From assembly GCF_900107705.1 (NCBI RefSeq), contig NZ_FNRE01000013.1, forward strand, positions 1 to 64,000: a stretch of 64,000 nt of DNA. Direction: 5' to 3'. The notes below the pieces were generated by a model. It was given only the letters and a program-made list of their open reading frames with translations, did not search any database and was not told where the DNA came from. Position numbers and translations under genes: made by a program. This document shows, one piece after another, positions 1 through 10,200 of the stretch; position 1 is the first letter of the stretch, and each line of letters begins with the position of its first letter. The stretch comes from Prevotella sp. tc2-28 (GTDB taxonomy: Bacteria > Bacteroidota > Bacteroidia > Bacteroidales > Bacteroidaceae).

Positions 1-25
1 CCTTACTAATTGCCCGATAGCTTTT
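1..25 (+). rRNA. 23S ribosomal RNA, 3' end (partial)
   Basis: The first bases match the conserved 3' end of Bacteroidales 23S rRNA, equivalent to the E. coli segment reading GGTACTAATGAACCGTGAGG. The match is followed by a non-coding spacer of about 150 bases and a 5S gene, the normal order of an rRNA operon. The exact 3' end is uncertain by several bases. The body of the gene lies outside the window. Confidence 0.6.
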
Positions 26-175
26 GCCGCAGTCATCTTTTCAGGTGTTGGTAACGAATCGACATCTCTGGCTTGCTTGTGAAGATTGTCACCTATACGG
101 TTAGGAGGACATGTGATGGGATTGGGTAATCATAATTACTCATTACTCATTACTAATTCCTAATTCGAAGATTTA

Positions 176-287
<112 letters not shown>

Positions 288-297
288 TTTTTCCTTG

Positions 298-336
298 AGC
301 ACCCTGTTTCAGCAATGAGACAGGGTGCTTTCTTGT
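298..336 (+). terminator. rRNA operon terminator
   Basis: A perfect 13-bp stem (AGCACCCTGTTTC with GAGACAGGGTGCT) closes a short loop and is followed by TTTCTTGTTT. It sits about ten bases after the 5S gene, so it ends the rRNA transcript. Confidence 0.9.
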
Positions 337-437
337 TTCCATGCCCTAACTGTCGGGGATGTCGTAATAATTTCGTACCTTTGACATCTGTGATATCGAA
401 GTTACTGCGTCTCGGCAATAAAAACAAGTAAATTTGT

Positions 438-468
438 TTTGTATTGCTCTCGACTTTTTGTAACTTTG
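438..468 (+). promoter_or_regulatory. Promoter of the TPR/HTH regulator
   Basis: TTTG at 438-441 and TAACTTTG at 461-468 are separated by 19 nt, fitting the Bacteroidota -33/-7 pattern. Only five bases separate the -7 element from the preferred ATG at 474, so the mRNA is probably leaderless or nearly so. Confidence 0.7.
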
Positions 469-473
469 CATCC

Positions 474-2090
474 ATGAGACGGTTGGTAGTATATCTATTT
501 GGATTGCTGTTGGTGCTGATGGGATGCACCACGGCAGGCGAGCGGGCGCGGATGCGTGCAGGGCTCGACAGTATTAATGTACTCAACCGTACCGACCAGC
601 CCTTTACCATGCAGGACGTGGAACCCCTCGTGCATTTCTTCGACGACCACGGCACCCCTAACGACCAGGTGTTAGCCCACTATCTCCTTGGCCGTGCCTA
701 CTATAAGCATGGCGAGGCTCCCATGGCTCTAAAGTGCTATCAGGATGCAGTGGAATTGGCCGATACCACCGCTGCTGACTGCGATTATAATCAGTTGAGT
801 AGAGTCTATGGGCAGATGGCGAATATTTTCTATTATCAGGGATTATATAGACAGCAGATAGTCCATAGTAAACATGCTGAGAAGTTTGCTTGGAAAGGGA
901 AAGACACGCTTGCTGCACTAATGTGTTACGAACAACAACGTTTTGCATATCAGAGATTGGAGATTATTGACTCTGCCATATTTATTACAGAAAATGTAGC
1001 ACATCAATACAAAAAATATGGGTATTATAATCGCGCAGCAGTAGCACTTGGAACCAATGTCAGAGATTTGATAGAGAAAGGAGAATTTGCAAAAGCTAAG
1101 AGTTACATGAATCAATATGAGTCTAAGTCTGGCTATTTTGATTCTATGGGAAATATCGTACCTGGTCGTGAAATCTATTATAAGTCTAAAGGCCTTTACT
1201 ATTTAAATACGAACGCCTTGGATTCTGCTGAATATTATTTCCGCAAGGAACTGCATGACGGTCGTGATTTTAACAACCAGAATGCGGCTGCAAAAGGATT
1301 AACAATGTTATATCAAAAGCGATATCGTCCAGATTCCATAGCTAAATATGCCGTTTATGCCTATGACATGAGTGACTCTTTATATGCTCAAAAAAACGTG
1401 AAAGAGGTTAAACGAATCCAGGCGATGTATGACTATAGCCGCCAACAAGAAATAGCCCGACAAGAAACAGAGAAGACCACCCAAGCAAATAGGATGCTCT
1501 TATTTAGCCTTATTGCCCTTTTAACCATATCTCTGATAGCATCATGGCTTTACTTCGCACGCGTACAATTAATAAAAAAACTTCAGCAGGTTTCTATAGA
1601 ATTAACTGCTGCCAGAGAGGAATTGGCAGAACTCCAGCAAGACAGTTCAGTCAATCATCAGTCTATCATGGAGAAAGAAGAGAGAATAAAACAACTGGAA
1701 CGTAAATTAGGCAAGTACGGCAAAATAGTCTATTTTGGAGCTGAAAAGATAGAAAACGACTTGCAATTATCTCCCAACTATCAAAAGATAAAAGATTTAG
1801 CTTATAAAGGACGAGAACTGCAACAACATGATTGGGATATTATATACCAACTGATAAACGAATATCTCCCAGGCTATCATGACTTTTTAACTTCAAAACT
1901 CAAGATAAATACTGCAGACTATCAAGTCTGCTTGTTACTTCGTCTACATTTCAAAGCTGGAGAGATTGCCAACATGCTCGGTGTGAGTCCTCCTTACATA
2001 TCCAAAATTTGCACAACCATTTTTGCCGTTCTCTTCAACAAAAAGGGAAGTTCAAGAGAACTGGCAAAAGAATTAGCCAAAATAAATTAG
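474..2090 (+). CDS. Membrane TPR lipoprotein with C-terminal HTH (putative transcriptional regulator)
   Basis: 538 residues from the ATG at 474. A signal peptide with lipobox LMGC (Cys18) is followed by a TPR-like helical region (about 60-310), a transmembrane helix (about 341-362), a coiled coil (365-425) and a C-terminal helix-turn-helix-like domain (about 450-538, including EIANMLGVSPPYISKI). This architecture is common in Bacteroidota: an outside TPR sensor joined through the membrane to a cytoplasmic DNA-binding domain. I infer it is a membrane-tethered regulator; its target is unknown, but the secreted/RHS locus immediately downstream is an obvious candidate. An upstream in-frame ATG at 444 would put ten extra residues before the signal peptide and is disfavoured. 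Its C-terminal domain resembles that of the protein at 40678-41199. Confidence 0.8.
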   Translation: MRRLVVYLFGLLLVLMGCTTAGERARMRAGLDSINVLNRTDQPFTMQDVEPLVHFFDDHGTPNDQVLAHYLLGRAYYKHGEAPMALKCYQDAVELADTTAADCDYNQLSRVYGQMANIFYYQGLYRQQIVHSKHAEKFAWKGKDTLAALMCYEQQRFAYQRLEIIDSAIFITENVAHQYKKYGYYNRAAVALGTNVRDLIEKGEFAKAKSYMNQYESKSGYFDSMGNIVPGREIYYKSKGLYYLNTNALDSAEYYFRKELHDGRDFNNQNAAAKGLTMLYQKRYRPDSIAKYAVYAYDMSDSLYAQKNVKEVKRIQAMYDYSRQQEIARQETEKTTQANRMLLFSLIALLTISLIASWLYFARVQLIKKLQQVSIELTAAREELAELQQDSSVNHQSIMEKEERIKQLERKLGKYGKIVYFGAEKIENDLQLSPNYQKIKDLAYKGRELQQHDWDIIYQLINEYLPGYHDFLTSKLKINTADYQVCLLLRLHFKAGEIANMLGVSPPYISKICTTIFAVLFNKKGSSRELAKELAKIN

Positions 2091-2215
2091 GCACTTTGTG
2101 CTTAAGCCTTTCTAAATTTATAGCGGAAACATTCTGATTGTCAGCCACTTATATTTGGTTAACTTTTGGTTAATTCTTAATTCTGCTTTTTATTCCCTGT
2201 TTCACTTTTTTCTCA

Positions 2216-2223
2216 TAATTTTG
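2216..2223 (+). promoter_or_regulatory. -7 element upstream of the DUF3244 gene
   Basis: TAATTTTG matches TAnnTTTG and lies 25 bases before the start codon at 2249. No clear -33 TTTG at ideal spacing is visible, so this is the weaker kind of call. Confidence 0.45.
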
Positions 2224-2248
2224 CCGTTACAATTTTATTTAATGAATT

Positions 2249-2605
2249 ATGAGAAAAGTATTGTTTTTATTTTTATGTGCTTTCATGATGAGCACAAGTG
2301 TCTATGCGTGGGACATTATTCCTTTCACAGTAAGTATTGATGATGACGACATGCCAATAGGGAATGGCTACCCCAAAGCTCCTATGCAGGCACCTACTGT
2401 TTACATTGAGGATTATTCTCTTTCTTTTGTGGCAGATCATCCAGAGTATATCCTTAATATAAAGGATGAAGATGGTGAGGTGGTTTACTCTACTGTGGTT
2501 TATTCTACTTTGACACAGGTTACGTTGCCGTCAATTCTCTCTGGTGAATATGTCATCGAACTTAGAATGGGTTACTGGTTGTTCACTGGTTGGATAGAAT
2601 TATAA
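2249..2605 (+). CDS. Small secreted DUF3244-like protein
   Basis: 118 residues. Signal peptide of about 20 residues ending at SVYA, then a short all-beta domain with proline-rich KAPMQAPTVYIED and a C-terminal strand pattern ending GYWLFTGWIEL. This layout matches the DUF3244 family of small exported Bacteroidales proteins, whose function is not established. It is 33 bases upstream of another secreted protein and leads into the RHS genes, suggesting co-transcription. The start is fixed by the signal peptide. The family assignment rests on remembered pattern, not a profile match. Confidence 0.65.
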   Translation: MRKVLFLFLCAFMMSTSVYAWDIIPFTVSIDDDDMPIGNGYPKAPMQAPTVYIEDYSLSFVADHPEYILNIKDEDGEVVYSTVVYSTLTQVTLPSILSGEYVIELRMGYWLFTGWIEL

Positions 2606-2638
2606 TCAATTATAACAACCCGATTCCGTGGAACGAAT

Positions 2639-3796
2639 ATGGCAAAGGATTTAATAACGGGTTTGGCATTGGCGGTTATAAGCATAACTGCCAATGCTCA
2701 GAATATCCAAGGTTCATACCAGCCGAAAGCTGACGGGCAGGTAAAGAAGCAGCAAGTGGAATACCTTGACACGAAGGTTACTGGTGAGAACATGGTATGG
2801 GACATCAGTACGATAGAGCTGCCAGATGCTGACTACACAGTGAGATATGAATTGGCAGTGCCAGATAGTAGCAGCGATATTGTGGCTGGCACGGAACAGC
2901 GTACCCGTTCCTATTATCGTTCAACAGTGGATTCCATCATGCTGTGCGGATACGAGAACAACCTGACCAAAGTACAATATGACCGTCCTGAATTGCTTTT
3001 GCACCTACCATTGAGGTTTGGTAACCGTCACGAAGGACTATTTCACGGAATTATGACCTATTGCGAGAAGATGTTCATGCGCATCTATGGCTCGTACCTG
3101 GTAGAGGTGGATGGAACGGGCGATTTGATTCTGCCTTCTGGTGATACTCTTCGTCACGTCAGCAGAGTACACATCCGTAAACTGACTGTACAACACCTCT
3201 ATCCGCAAATCCAGACCGAGAAAGAACTGAAAATGTATGTGGACAGCGTAGCCCCATTTACCACGGACAGCATCCGTCAGCATCTGATTACAGACTCTTT
3301 GCAGACGGTGACCAACACCTACCGTTGGTATGCTACAGGCTACCGTCATCCTATATTGGAATGCACCTCCACCAGCCTGAAGGGCAGCAAGCCCTACTAT
3401 TCAGCAACCTACTATTGCAGTCCGGAAGAGCAGAACCTGGTTAGTGACGAGGAAAACGAGCAAATACGCCATCTCTTAGCGGAAGCTGACAAAGCAGGAG
3501 ACAACGGAAATCGGCAGGGTAACGGAAATGGCAGTCATGGCAATTTTTCCATTCAAAACTTAGACATCAACGTGAACGGCTCTTCCGTTATAGTCAACTA
3601 TGATTTGGCGGAAGACGCAACGGTAAAAGCACTGGTGTGCAGTGTATCGGGTATAGTCTTTCGCCACAATGCCCAGTCAGGGCAGAAAGGCCAGATGCAG
3701 CAACTTACGGTTGATTGCAATGGTCTGCATCATGGTCAGTACGTGCTTTACCTGAATGTCAACGGACAGGTTTCCAGTCAAGTCATCAATCTATAA
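2639..3796 (+). CDS. Secreted protein with type IX secretion C-terminal-domain-like tail
   Basis: 385 residues. The N-terminus (LITGLALAVISITANAQ) is a plausible signal peptide. The middle is unfamiliar. Residues about 255-300 are Gly/Asn/His-rich (low-complexity linker), and the last 80 residues form a beta-rich domain containing VKALVCSVSGIVFR and ending YVLYLNVNGQVSSQVIN, the layout of a type A type IX sorting domain (G-rich turns, L..GxY.l.i..g...~.i). I infer export through the outer membrane by type IX secretion, if that system is present elsewhere in the genome. It lies ten bases before the first RHS gene and probably shares its mRNA. No catalytic motif was recognised. Confidence 0.65.
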   Translation: MAKDLITGLALAVISITANAQNIQGSYQPKADGQVKKQQVEYLDTKVTGENMVWDISTIELPDADYTVRYELAVPDSSSDIVAGTEQRTRSYYRSTVDSIMLCGYENNLTKVQYDRPELLLHLPLRFGNRHEGLFHGIMTYCEKMFMRIYGSYLVEVDGTGDLILPSGDTLRHVSRVHIRKLTVQHLYPQIQTEKELKMYVDSVAPFTTDSIRQHLITDSLQTVTNTYRWYATGYRHPILECTSTSLKGSKPYYSATYYCSPEEQNLVSDEENEQIRHLLAEADKAGDNGNRQGNGNGSHGNFSIQNLDINVNGSSVIVNYDLAEDATVKALVCSVSGIVFRHNAQSGQKGQMQQLTVDCNGLHHGQYVLYLNVNGQVSSQVINL

Positions 3797-3805
3797 AGAA
3801 CAAAT

Positions 3806-6800
3806 ATGAAGACACATCGTTTTTTATATTTTCTCATTCTCTTTCTGTTCTTATCACTCAACGGCAGAGCTCAGACGAGTCAGAAGGACACTATAACGGC
3901 AGATACACCTATAGATACACTGCCGGAAACTAGGTTAAGCCCCAATATTCCAATCGTAGCACCTTCAATCCCGACCTCTCCCCAGGCTCAGGCTTTCCAG
4001 CGGCTGGGTGATTTCACGGTAGAGAATGCGTATGGTATCCCCGACATCAGCATACCCTTATTTGAGATCAACCATCACGGCTACAAGATACCCATTGCGA
4101 TGCGTTATGAGGCAAGACCGCTCAAGCAGGGATATAACTATGACGTCTATGGTCATGGCTGGGCATTGACAGGAAGCTCCTGTATCTCCAGGACTACCGA
4201 AACCGCCCCAGATGAACGGACAAACTTCCAGCTCAGCACCAATATGTTCGATTATCTGTATGATAGTAATGTGGCAAGTTCATTGTATCTTCACAATTTT
4301 CAGCACGACAGGTTTTCTGCCACGTTGCCCGACGGCTCCTCATTTACATTCTTTATCGATAACGACCAGTATCAGGGTTTCCGCTATATTGTCTCAGACG
4401 GCAGACAGGTGAAGATTACCTGTAACTATAACAGCAGTGACATCTACGGCTTTACCGTGATTGACGAGGCGGGTGTTAAATATGTTTTCGATGTCGCTGA
4501 CCAAGCGATGGTGAGTGCTGTCAATCCGTTCAATATGTATAACGTAGCTTGGTATCTTGGGAGCATTACTCTCCCCAATTCCACCACTCCGATATATTTT
4601 TCCTACGGACCAACTATTGCCCAGTATAATACCGTGGGAATAAAGGAACCGCGTGTGAGCCTTATCCGTACGTATTATGCTGATGCTTCTTATTATACCA
4701 CCAACCCTTTGTATGTGGATCTTAAGGAGAGCGACCCCCACACCAATTATAAAATGAAGTTACTTTCTGCCATCCATGCCGGAGGAACAACTGTCTATTT
4801 TGATTATGATAATAATAGCGGAGAGTCAGAGTATAACCATCTAAAACGGCTTACGCTCAGCGGAGGTCCTAGCCGTGAGTATAGTTTTTCTTATAATGAG
4901 CACTCAGTCAACGGCAATCCTGTATATAATCTGAAAAAGATGATTGTCAAAGGGGGTGCTAACTCGTCGGACTCTCTGGTGTATAAATTTGAGAATTACT
5001 CTGTTAGCAGTAACATGCAAGGTACCGACCATTGGGGCAATTGTAATTTTGACGGTCATAGCTACCCAAACTGTGCAAATATCAATTTCTATATAGAATG
5101 CGATGATGACATGACCGATAATGCCCTGAATCCCTCCGGCTTATTTAAACACATTGCCAAAGACCCGGGTGAACTCAATCCTTACCGTAAAATAAAGATG
5201 CAAGGACAGAACACCGTGTCTGAAATTCGTCAAGCTACAAGTCCTAACTACCATGGTGTCCTGAAATCGATAACCTATCCTAATGGTGGCAAGACCACTT
5301 TCTCGTTCGAGAATCACCGATTTGTCACTGCCACGGATGCCAATGGCAACTATGTAAAGGCAAAGAGACTGCGCAGAGTGATTGAAGGCGGCGGGTTCCG
5401 CATCAGGAGCATTACCAACTACACCGCAGACGGACAGGTTGCCGATGTCAAGGAATACCGTTACGGTCCCACTTTTCGTGAAGCCAATATCAATCAGCTG
5501 AACCTTCCAAACCTGACAAATAACAATTCGCTACAGCATATTGGCTTTGGCGAACCCGTTGTCGATCCCAACGTTCAGACCTATGCCGGCTATTCCAACT
5601 CCCAGTCTATCCCCAGTGATATCAGGCAAATGTTTTTAGGGGAACATCCCTATGGACAAAACACGTCATTTAATAATCCTTTTGAATCAGCGGGTTCATT
5701 AAGTTCGGCATGGCATTGGGAACTGCACTTCAGTCCATTGACATTCCGTAACCTTCTGCATGGCCGTGAGGCAGTCATCTATCCAGAGATTACCGTCTAT
5801 CACGGTGACATTGGCTATTATGACGATCAGCCCGAGAATACTACAGGCAAGACTGTCTATAAGTTTGACATATACAGTCATCCGGATGGAGACTCGTGCT
5901 ATGTTGAGCCTCTCAGATGGTATCAGAACGTGTATCTTTGTGAGGAAAGTCTGTACAAAAAAGACCTGCCAACCTCAAAAACTGTCTATGCCGCACAAGA
6001 CGTTGCACCGGACGTACATTGGAAGAGCAAGAACCAAGAAACCTATAGTTATAATAAGGTATCTTCCTATATGTCTGACTATTTCTATCATGAGGCCTAT
6101 TCACCAGGGTGGGAACCCGCCTATACTCATGTTTCAGAATACTATCTGAGTAAGGGGATGTCGATCTGTGATAAACGACAGTCTTCCAAGTATGTCTATA
6201 CCTATACGGATAACGGAACCCACAATGAATATGAGTTGCTGACCTTTAATAACCGGCGTCAGGTGGTCACTCGTCAAGTCAGCAGTGACAGAAATAATGT
6301 TACGACTTACACGTATCCTGAGGTCAGTGGTGATTCCACTGACGTCGCAAGCCAGATGGCCTTGAACAACATGATTTCTCCTGTCCTGACCTGCAGAACC
6401 CAAGTCAATGACGTGATACAGCGTGATGCCGAGGGCTATAAGGTTGACTACAAAGAATATGAGTTTGGTAATCGGACACTCTTCCTCCCTTCCCGTATCT
6501 ACGAACTGTCTTCCGGTTCTGTTCATACAGGCTTTGTACCGACCGATAGCGTTCTTGTGTATTCCTCTAACGGCAATCCGATTGAAGTCATGGACAGAAG
6601 TGGTGAGCATACTGTCTATCTCTGGGGTAACGGTGACAATCATGTGATAGCGGAAATCAAGAACACCACATTGAGTCAGGTGGAGAGTGCTGTCAATGCG
6701 GTATTCGGATGCAGCATACAGTCGCTGGCAAACATATATCCGACCCTCTCACAGCTTAACAGCCTGCGCCAGCATGCCAGTCTGGCCGGATCGCTCATAT

Positions 6801-6985
6801 CCACATGGACCTATAGGACAAATGTGGGCATCACTTCTGCCACAGACCCTTCTGGTAAGACAATCTGCTACAGCTATGATGACCTTGACCGTCTGTGCGA
6901 GAAATACTATTATGAAGGCAATGTCGTTTCATCTGGGAATAAAAGGATTTTGGAACAATACACCTATCAAACCATTACACAATGA
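3806..6985 (+). CDS. Large secreted RHS/YD-repeat-associated protein (first of a pair)
   Basis: 1059 residues with a clear signal peptide (to about residue 23, ending RAQ). After a Pro/Thr-rich linker comes a beta-rich body with SpvB/TcdB-like character (DFTVENAYGIPDISIPLFEI, then YGHGWALTG) and, at the C-terminus, YD-type repeats (SATDPSGKTICYSYDDLDRL). In Bacteroidota such proteins sit directly upstream of an RHS-core protein and probably form the front part of the same shell-like structure. Its stop overlaps the next start by four bases (ATGA), so the two are translationally coupled. It ends within a YD repeat without an RHS core, supporting the view that the pair acts as one split RHS polypeptide. 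Confidence 0.8.
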   Translation: MKTHRFLYFLILFLFLSLNGRAQTSQKDTITADTPIDTLPETRLSPNIPIVAPSIPTSPQAQAFQRLGDFTVENAYGIPDISIPLFEINHHGYKIPIAMRYEARPLKQGYNYDVYGHGWALTGSSCISRTTETAPDERTNFQLSTNMFDYLYDSNVASSLYLHNFQHDRFSATLPDGSSFTFFIDNDQYQGFRYIVSDGRQVKITCNYNSSDIYGFTVIDEAGVKYVFDVADQAMVSAVNPFNMYNVAWYLGSITLPNSTTPIYFSYGPTIAQYNTVGIKEPRVSLIRTYYADASYYTTNPLYVDLKESDPHTNYKMKLLSAIHAGGTTVYFDYDNNSGESEYNHLKRLTLSGGPSREYSFSYNEHSVNGNPVYNLKKMIVKGGANSSDSLVYKFENYSVSSNMQGTDHWGNCNFDGHSYPNCANINFYIECDDDMTDNALNPSGLFKHIAKDPGELNPYRKIKMQGQNTVSEIRQATSPNYHGVLKSITYPNGGKTTFSFENHRFVTATDANGNYVKAKRLRRVIEGGGFRIRSITNYTADGQVADVKEYRYGPTFREANINQLNLPNLTNNNSLQHIGFGEPVVDPNVQTYAGYSNSQSIPSDIRQMFLGEHPYGQNTSFNNPFESAGSLSSAWHWELHFSPLTFRNLLHGREAVIYPEITVYHGDIGYYDDQPENTTGKTVYKFDIYSHPDGDSCYVEPLRWYQNVYLCEESLYKKDLPTSKTVYAAQDVAPDVHWKSKNQETYSYNKVSSYMSDYFYHEAYSPGWEPAYTHVSEYYLSKGMSICDKRQSSKYVYTYTDNGTHNEYELLTFNNRRQVVTRQVSSDRNNVTTYTYPEVSGDSTDVASQMALNNMISPVLTCRTQVNDVIQRDAEGYKVDYKEYEFGNRTLFLPSRIYELSSGSVHTGFVPTDSVLVYSSNGNPIEVMDRSGEHTVYLWGNGDNHVIAEIKNTTLSQVESAVNAVFGCSIQSLANIYPTLSQLNSLRQHASLAGSLISTWTYRTNVGITSATDPSGKTICYSYDDLDRLCEKYYYEGNVVSSGNKRILEQYTYQTITQ

Positions 6986-9900
6986 ACATGAACATACATT
7001 ATAGACTGTCTTATCTCCTGCTGACGCTTCTGTCCGTCAGCATACATGCACAGGATGCCAACTGGAGCTATGTCAAGACACGGACGATGACGAACGCGGT
7101 CGGTACTGCCTATCTTGACCGCATCAGCTACGACAACGGGCTGGGACAGGTTTATCAGGACGTACAGGCCGGTATCACCCCATCCCATAAGAACCTGGTG
7201 ACGCTGCATGAGTACGATGCCTTCCGCCGTCCGGAGTATGTCTGGCTGCCAGGCATCTCCGAGTCCGCTTCCTGTCAGACAGTATCTGTCCTCAAGACCT
7301 CAAGCCGCTCGGTCAATGCCGACAACGACCCCTATACCCGCCATACCTACGAGCCCTCCCCGCTGGACTTCGCCACTAAGGAGGAGCTGCCCGGCACGGC
7401 CTGGCGACAGCAGTCGAAGAGCGTACGCCACTACCTGAACTCCAACCAGACCTCCGGCGACTATGGCGTGAAGCACACGCTGGGACTTGTCCCGCCGGGA
7501 TCGGCCTGTTTCGTAAATGCAACCTATAATGCCAATGCCATGCTGGTCAACGAGATGGTTGACGAGGACGGCCTGCGCCATCTGTCGTTTGTCAACAAGG
7601 ACGGACAAATCATCGCCGAGCGCAGGATAAAGGGGACTGAGAGACTGACTACCAACTATGCCTACGATCATGCGGGGAATCTTGTCATGGTGCTCCCTCC
7701 CGCGCTGTCGGACATGGTGGAAGGCAACTATTACCTTGCCCCCTCAGATGAAGAAGTAAAGCAGTATGGCTACGAATACCGCTATGACGGTCTGCACCAC
7801 TGTATCTACAAGCGTCTGCCGGGGTGCGAGCCCGTCTATTATATCTACGACAAGGCAGGACGGCTCATCCTGTCGCAGGATGGTGTACAGCGCAGCAACA
7901 GCAGCAACCTGTGGAGCTTCAGCATCCCCGACGCCTTCGGGCGCACCGTGCTGACGGGGGAATGCAGCTATTCGGGCAACTACAGCACGGAGCCGCTCTT
8001 CAATACGGTGGTGAAGGCCACGCGGACTACGACGGGAGGCACCTATGGCTATACCGTCAGCGGCATCCAGCTCAGCAATGCCGTGGTGCATACCGTCAGC
8101 TACTACGATGACTACAGTTTCATCGGAACCAACAACATCCCCTCGGCACTTTCCTATGCCACACCGCCGGACAATGACTGCGGTACGCAGGGACTGGCTT
8201 CGCCCAAAGGGCTGCTGACAGGCAGCGTCACGGCACGGCTGACACCGGCGGGAGTCGTTGGCTATAATTACTCAGCCCTGTACTATGACGACCGCGGACG
8301 GGTGATACAGACCCGCAGCACTAACCATCTGGGTGGCTACGACTGCGTGTATACGGGCTATGACTTCACAGACCATGTGGTCAAGGAGTGCCACACCCAT
8401 CAGGGAAATAACAATACCGTGACGACGGAGACCGTCACCAGCACCTACGACCATGCGGGACGGCTGCTGACCAAGACGCACAGGCTTAATAACGGCAGCG
8501 TGATAACCCTGCAGGCTAACCAGTATGACGAACTGGGACGGCTGGAGCACTGTACCCGCAACGGCAGCAATACGCTGAAGACGGACTATACCTACAACGT
8601 GCGCAGCTGGATGACAAGTATAGACAGTCCGCTGTTCAAGGAATACCTGTATTATCATACGTCGCACAACGGAAGTACGGCACAGTATGGTGGCAACATC
8701 TCGGCCATGGACTGGCAGACGGGCAGCCTGCTTCGGGGCTACACCTTCCAGTATGACAGTTTCTCCCGTCTGACACAGGCCAGCTACAAGGAGGGCGGTA
8801 ATGCCAGCACGAAGTACGGCACCGCCTACAGCTATGACCGGATGGGCAATATGCTGACGATGGAACGCAGTGGCAGGCAGGACAACGGCAACTATGGGCT
8901 CATTGACGACGTCACCTTCACCTACGACGGCAACCAGATTGACAAGGCGGACGACGATTCCACGGACCCGACATACGCCGGAGCCTTCCACTTCCGGGAC
9001 GGAGCCGATGAGGATACAGAGTACGAATACGACGAAAATGGCAACATGACGAAAGATTTAAATAAGAATATTTCGTCAATTCAATATAATTCGCTAAATT
9101 TGCCGACGAGTATCACATACTCCGACGGCAGGAGTGCCGCGTATATCTATGGTGCCGGTGGCAAGAAGCTGAGAGTCAGCTACAAGACGTCGCCTGTATC
9201 CACGGAGGTTCCGACGGACTACTGTGGCAACGTGATATACGAGAACAACGTATTGAAACAGATTCTTGTCGATGGCGGATATGTCACGTTCAGTGGCAGT
9301 ACACCCGTGTACCATTTCTACCTGAAAGACCACCTTGGCAACAACCGCATCGTAGCCAGTGCCAGCGGTACGGCGGAGCAGGTGAACCACTACTATCCCT
9401 TCGGTGGCCTGATGGGAGAGAGCACCAATGGCGACACCCAGCGATTCAAGTACAACGGCAAGGAGCTCGACCGCATGCACGGCCTCGACTGGTACGACTA
9501 TGGGGCAAGGCACTATGACGCTGCAAGGGGGTCCTTCACGAGCATCGACCCGCTGGCGGAGAAAGACTACAACATCAGTCCGTATACGTATTGCACGAAT
9601 AACCCGATTAATGCATTTGATCCTGATGGTAGGAATCCTTTTATTGGCTTTGTCGTTGGAGCAGGTGTTGATTATGCAGCTCAAGTAATAGGTAATATTG
9701 CAAGTGGTAACACCTCATTTACCGAAGCATTTACCCATGATATTGATATGGGGAGTATTGCAGCAAGTGGCATGGTAGGTGCTGTATCTGGCGGAGCATC
9801 CTCTTTAAAAACAATAACAACAACTGCGAAAACATTCTCCACAATGATTAAAGTGGGAACTGACAAAAAAGGAAATTTAGATGTTCATGTAAGAGGAGGA

Positions 9901-10200
9901 AAGGAACTTGTTACTAATGCTACAGGAAATTTGGTGGGAAAAGGTGCCAATAGAATGTTAAATAAGATACCATCTCCTAAGATATCGTATGTTACAAAAA
10001 ACCAAGTAAAAGCACAACTAAGAGCAGAAGGAGTTAAGAACGGTGGTATTAATTCAAAAGCAAGAAGTGTTGCTGCCCAGAAAAATTTAAGAGCAGACAA
10101 AGTAAATAAGCAAGTTGAAGCATCATTAAAGAAAACAAACGAATTGACATCCAAATCATTCGAAAATTATATTGTTAAGGAGAAAGATAATGGAAATTAA
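6982..10200 (+). CDS. RHS-repeat polymorphic toxin with variable C-terminal tip
   Basis: 1072 residues. Signal peptide (SVSIHAQ), an N-terminal domain like DUF6443 (ISYDNGLGQVYQDVQ), many YD repeats, and a canonical RHS-associated core (about 773-883: DHLGNNRIV, YYPFGGLM, GARHYDAARGSFTSIDPL, NNPINAFDPDG). After the core comes a 188-residue tip unlike the rest: Gly/Ala-rich membrane-like segment, then a Lys/Asn-rich basic end (ISYVTKNQVKAQLRAEGVKN). DNA composition changes visibly at the junction near 9590, from GC-rich to AT-rich, as expected for an exchangeable toxin module. RHS shells encapsulate and release such tips; the activity of this one is not recognised. The next gene starts inside its 3' end, as immunity genes usually do. 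Confidence 0.85.
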   Translation: MNMNIHYRLSYLLLTLLSVSIHAQDANWSYVKTRTMTNAVGTAYLDRISYDNGLGQVYQDVQAGITPSHKNLVTLHEYDAFRRPEYVWLPGISESASCQTVSVLKTSSRSVNADNDPYTRHTYEPSPLDFATKEELPGTAWRQQSKSVRHYLNSNQTSGDYGVKHTLGLVPPGSACFVNATYNANAMLVNEMVDEDGLRHLSFVNKDGQIIAERRIKGTERLTTNYAYDHAGNLVMVLPPALSDMVEGNYYLAPSDEEVKQYGYEYRYDGLHHCIYKRLPGCEPVYYIYDKAGRLILSQDGVQRSNSSNLWSFSIPDAFGRTVLTGECSYSGNYSTEPLFNTVVKATRTTTGGTYGYTVSGIQLSNAVVHTVSYYDDYSFIGTNNIPSALSYATPPDNDCGTQGLASPKGLLTGSVTARLTPAGVVGYNYSALYYDDRGRVIQTRSTNHLGGYDCVYTGYDFTDHVVKECHTHQGNNNTVTTETVTSTYDHAGRLLTKTHRLNNGSVITLQANQYDELGRLEHCTRNGSNTLKTDYTYNVRSWMTSIDSPLFKEYLYYHTSHNGSTAQYGGNISAMDWQTGSLLRGYTFQYDSFSRLTQASYKEGGNASTKYGTAYSYDRMGNMLTMERSGRQDNGNYGLIDDVTFTYDGNQIDKADDDSTDPTYAGAFHFRDGADEDTEYEYDENGNMTKDLNKNISSIQYNSLNLPTSITYSDGRSAAYIYGAGGKKLRVSYKTSPVSTEVPTDYCGNVIYENNVLKQILVDGGYVTFSGSTPVYHFYLKDHLGNNRIVASASGTAEQVNHYYPFGGLMGESTNGDTQRFKYNGKELDRMHGLDWYDYGARHYDAARGSFTSIDPLAEKDYNISPYTYCTNNPINAFDPDGRNPFIGFVVGAGVDYAAQVIGNIASGNTSFTEAFTHDIDMGSIAASGMVGAVSGGASSLKTITTTAKTFSTMIKVGTDKKGNLDVHVRGGKELVTNATGNLVGKGANRMLNKIPSPKISYVTKNQVKAQLRAEGVKNGGINSKARSVAAQKNLRADKVNKQVEASLKKTNELTSKSFENYIVKEKDNGN

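Noticed and set aside
8272..8991. 239-codon minus-strand frame inside the RHS toxin gene
   Set aside because: Shadow of the YD-repeat coding frame; composition is Val/Ala/His-rich without motifs.
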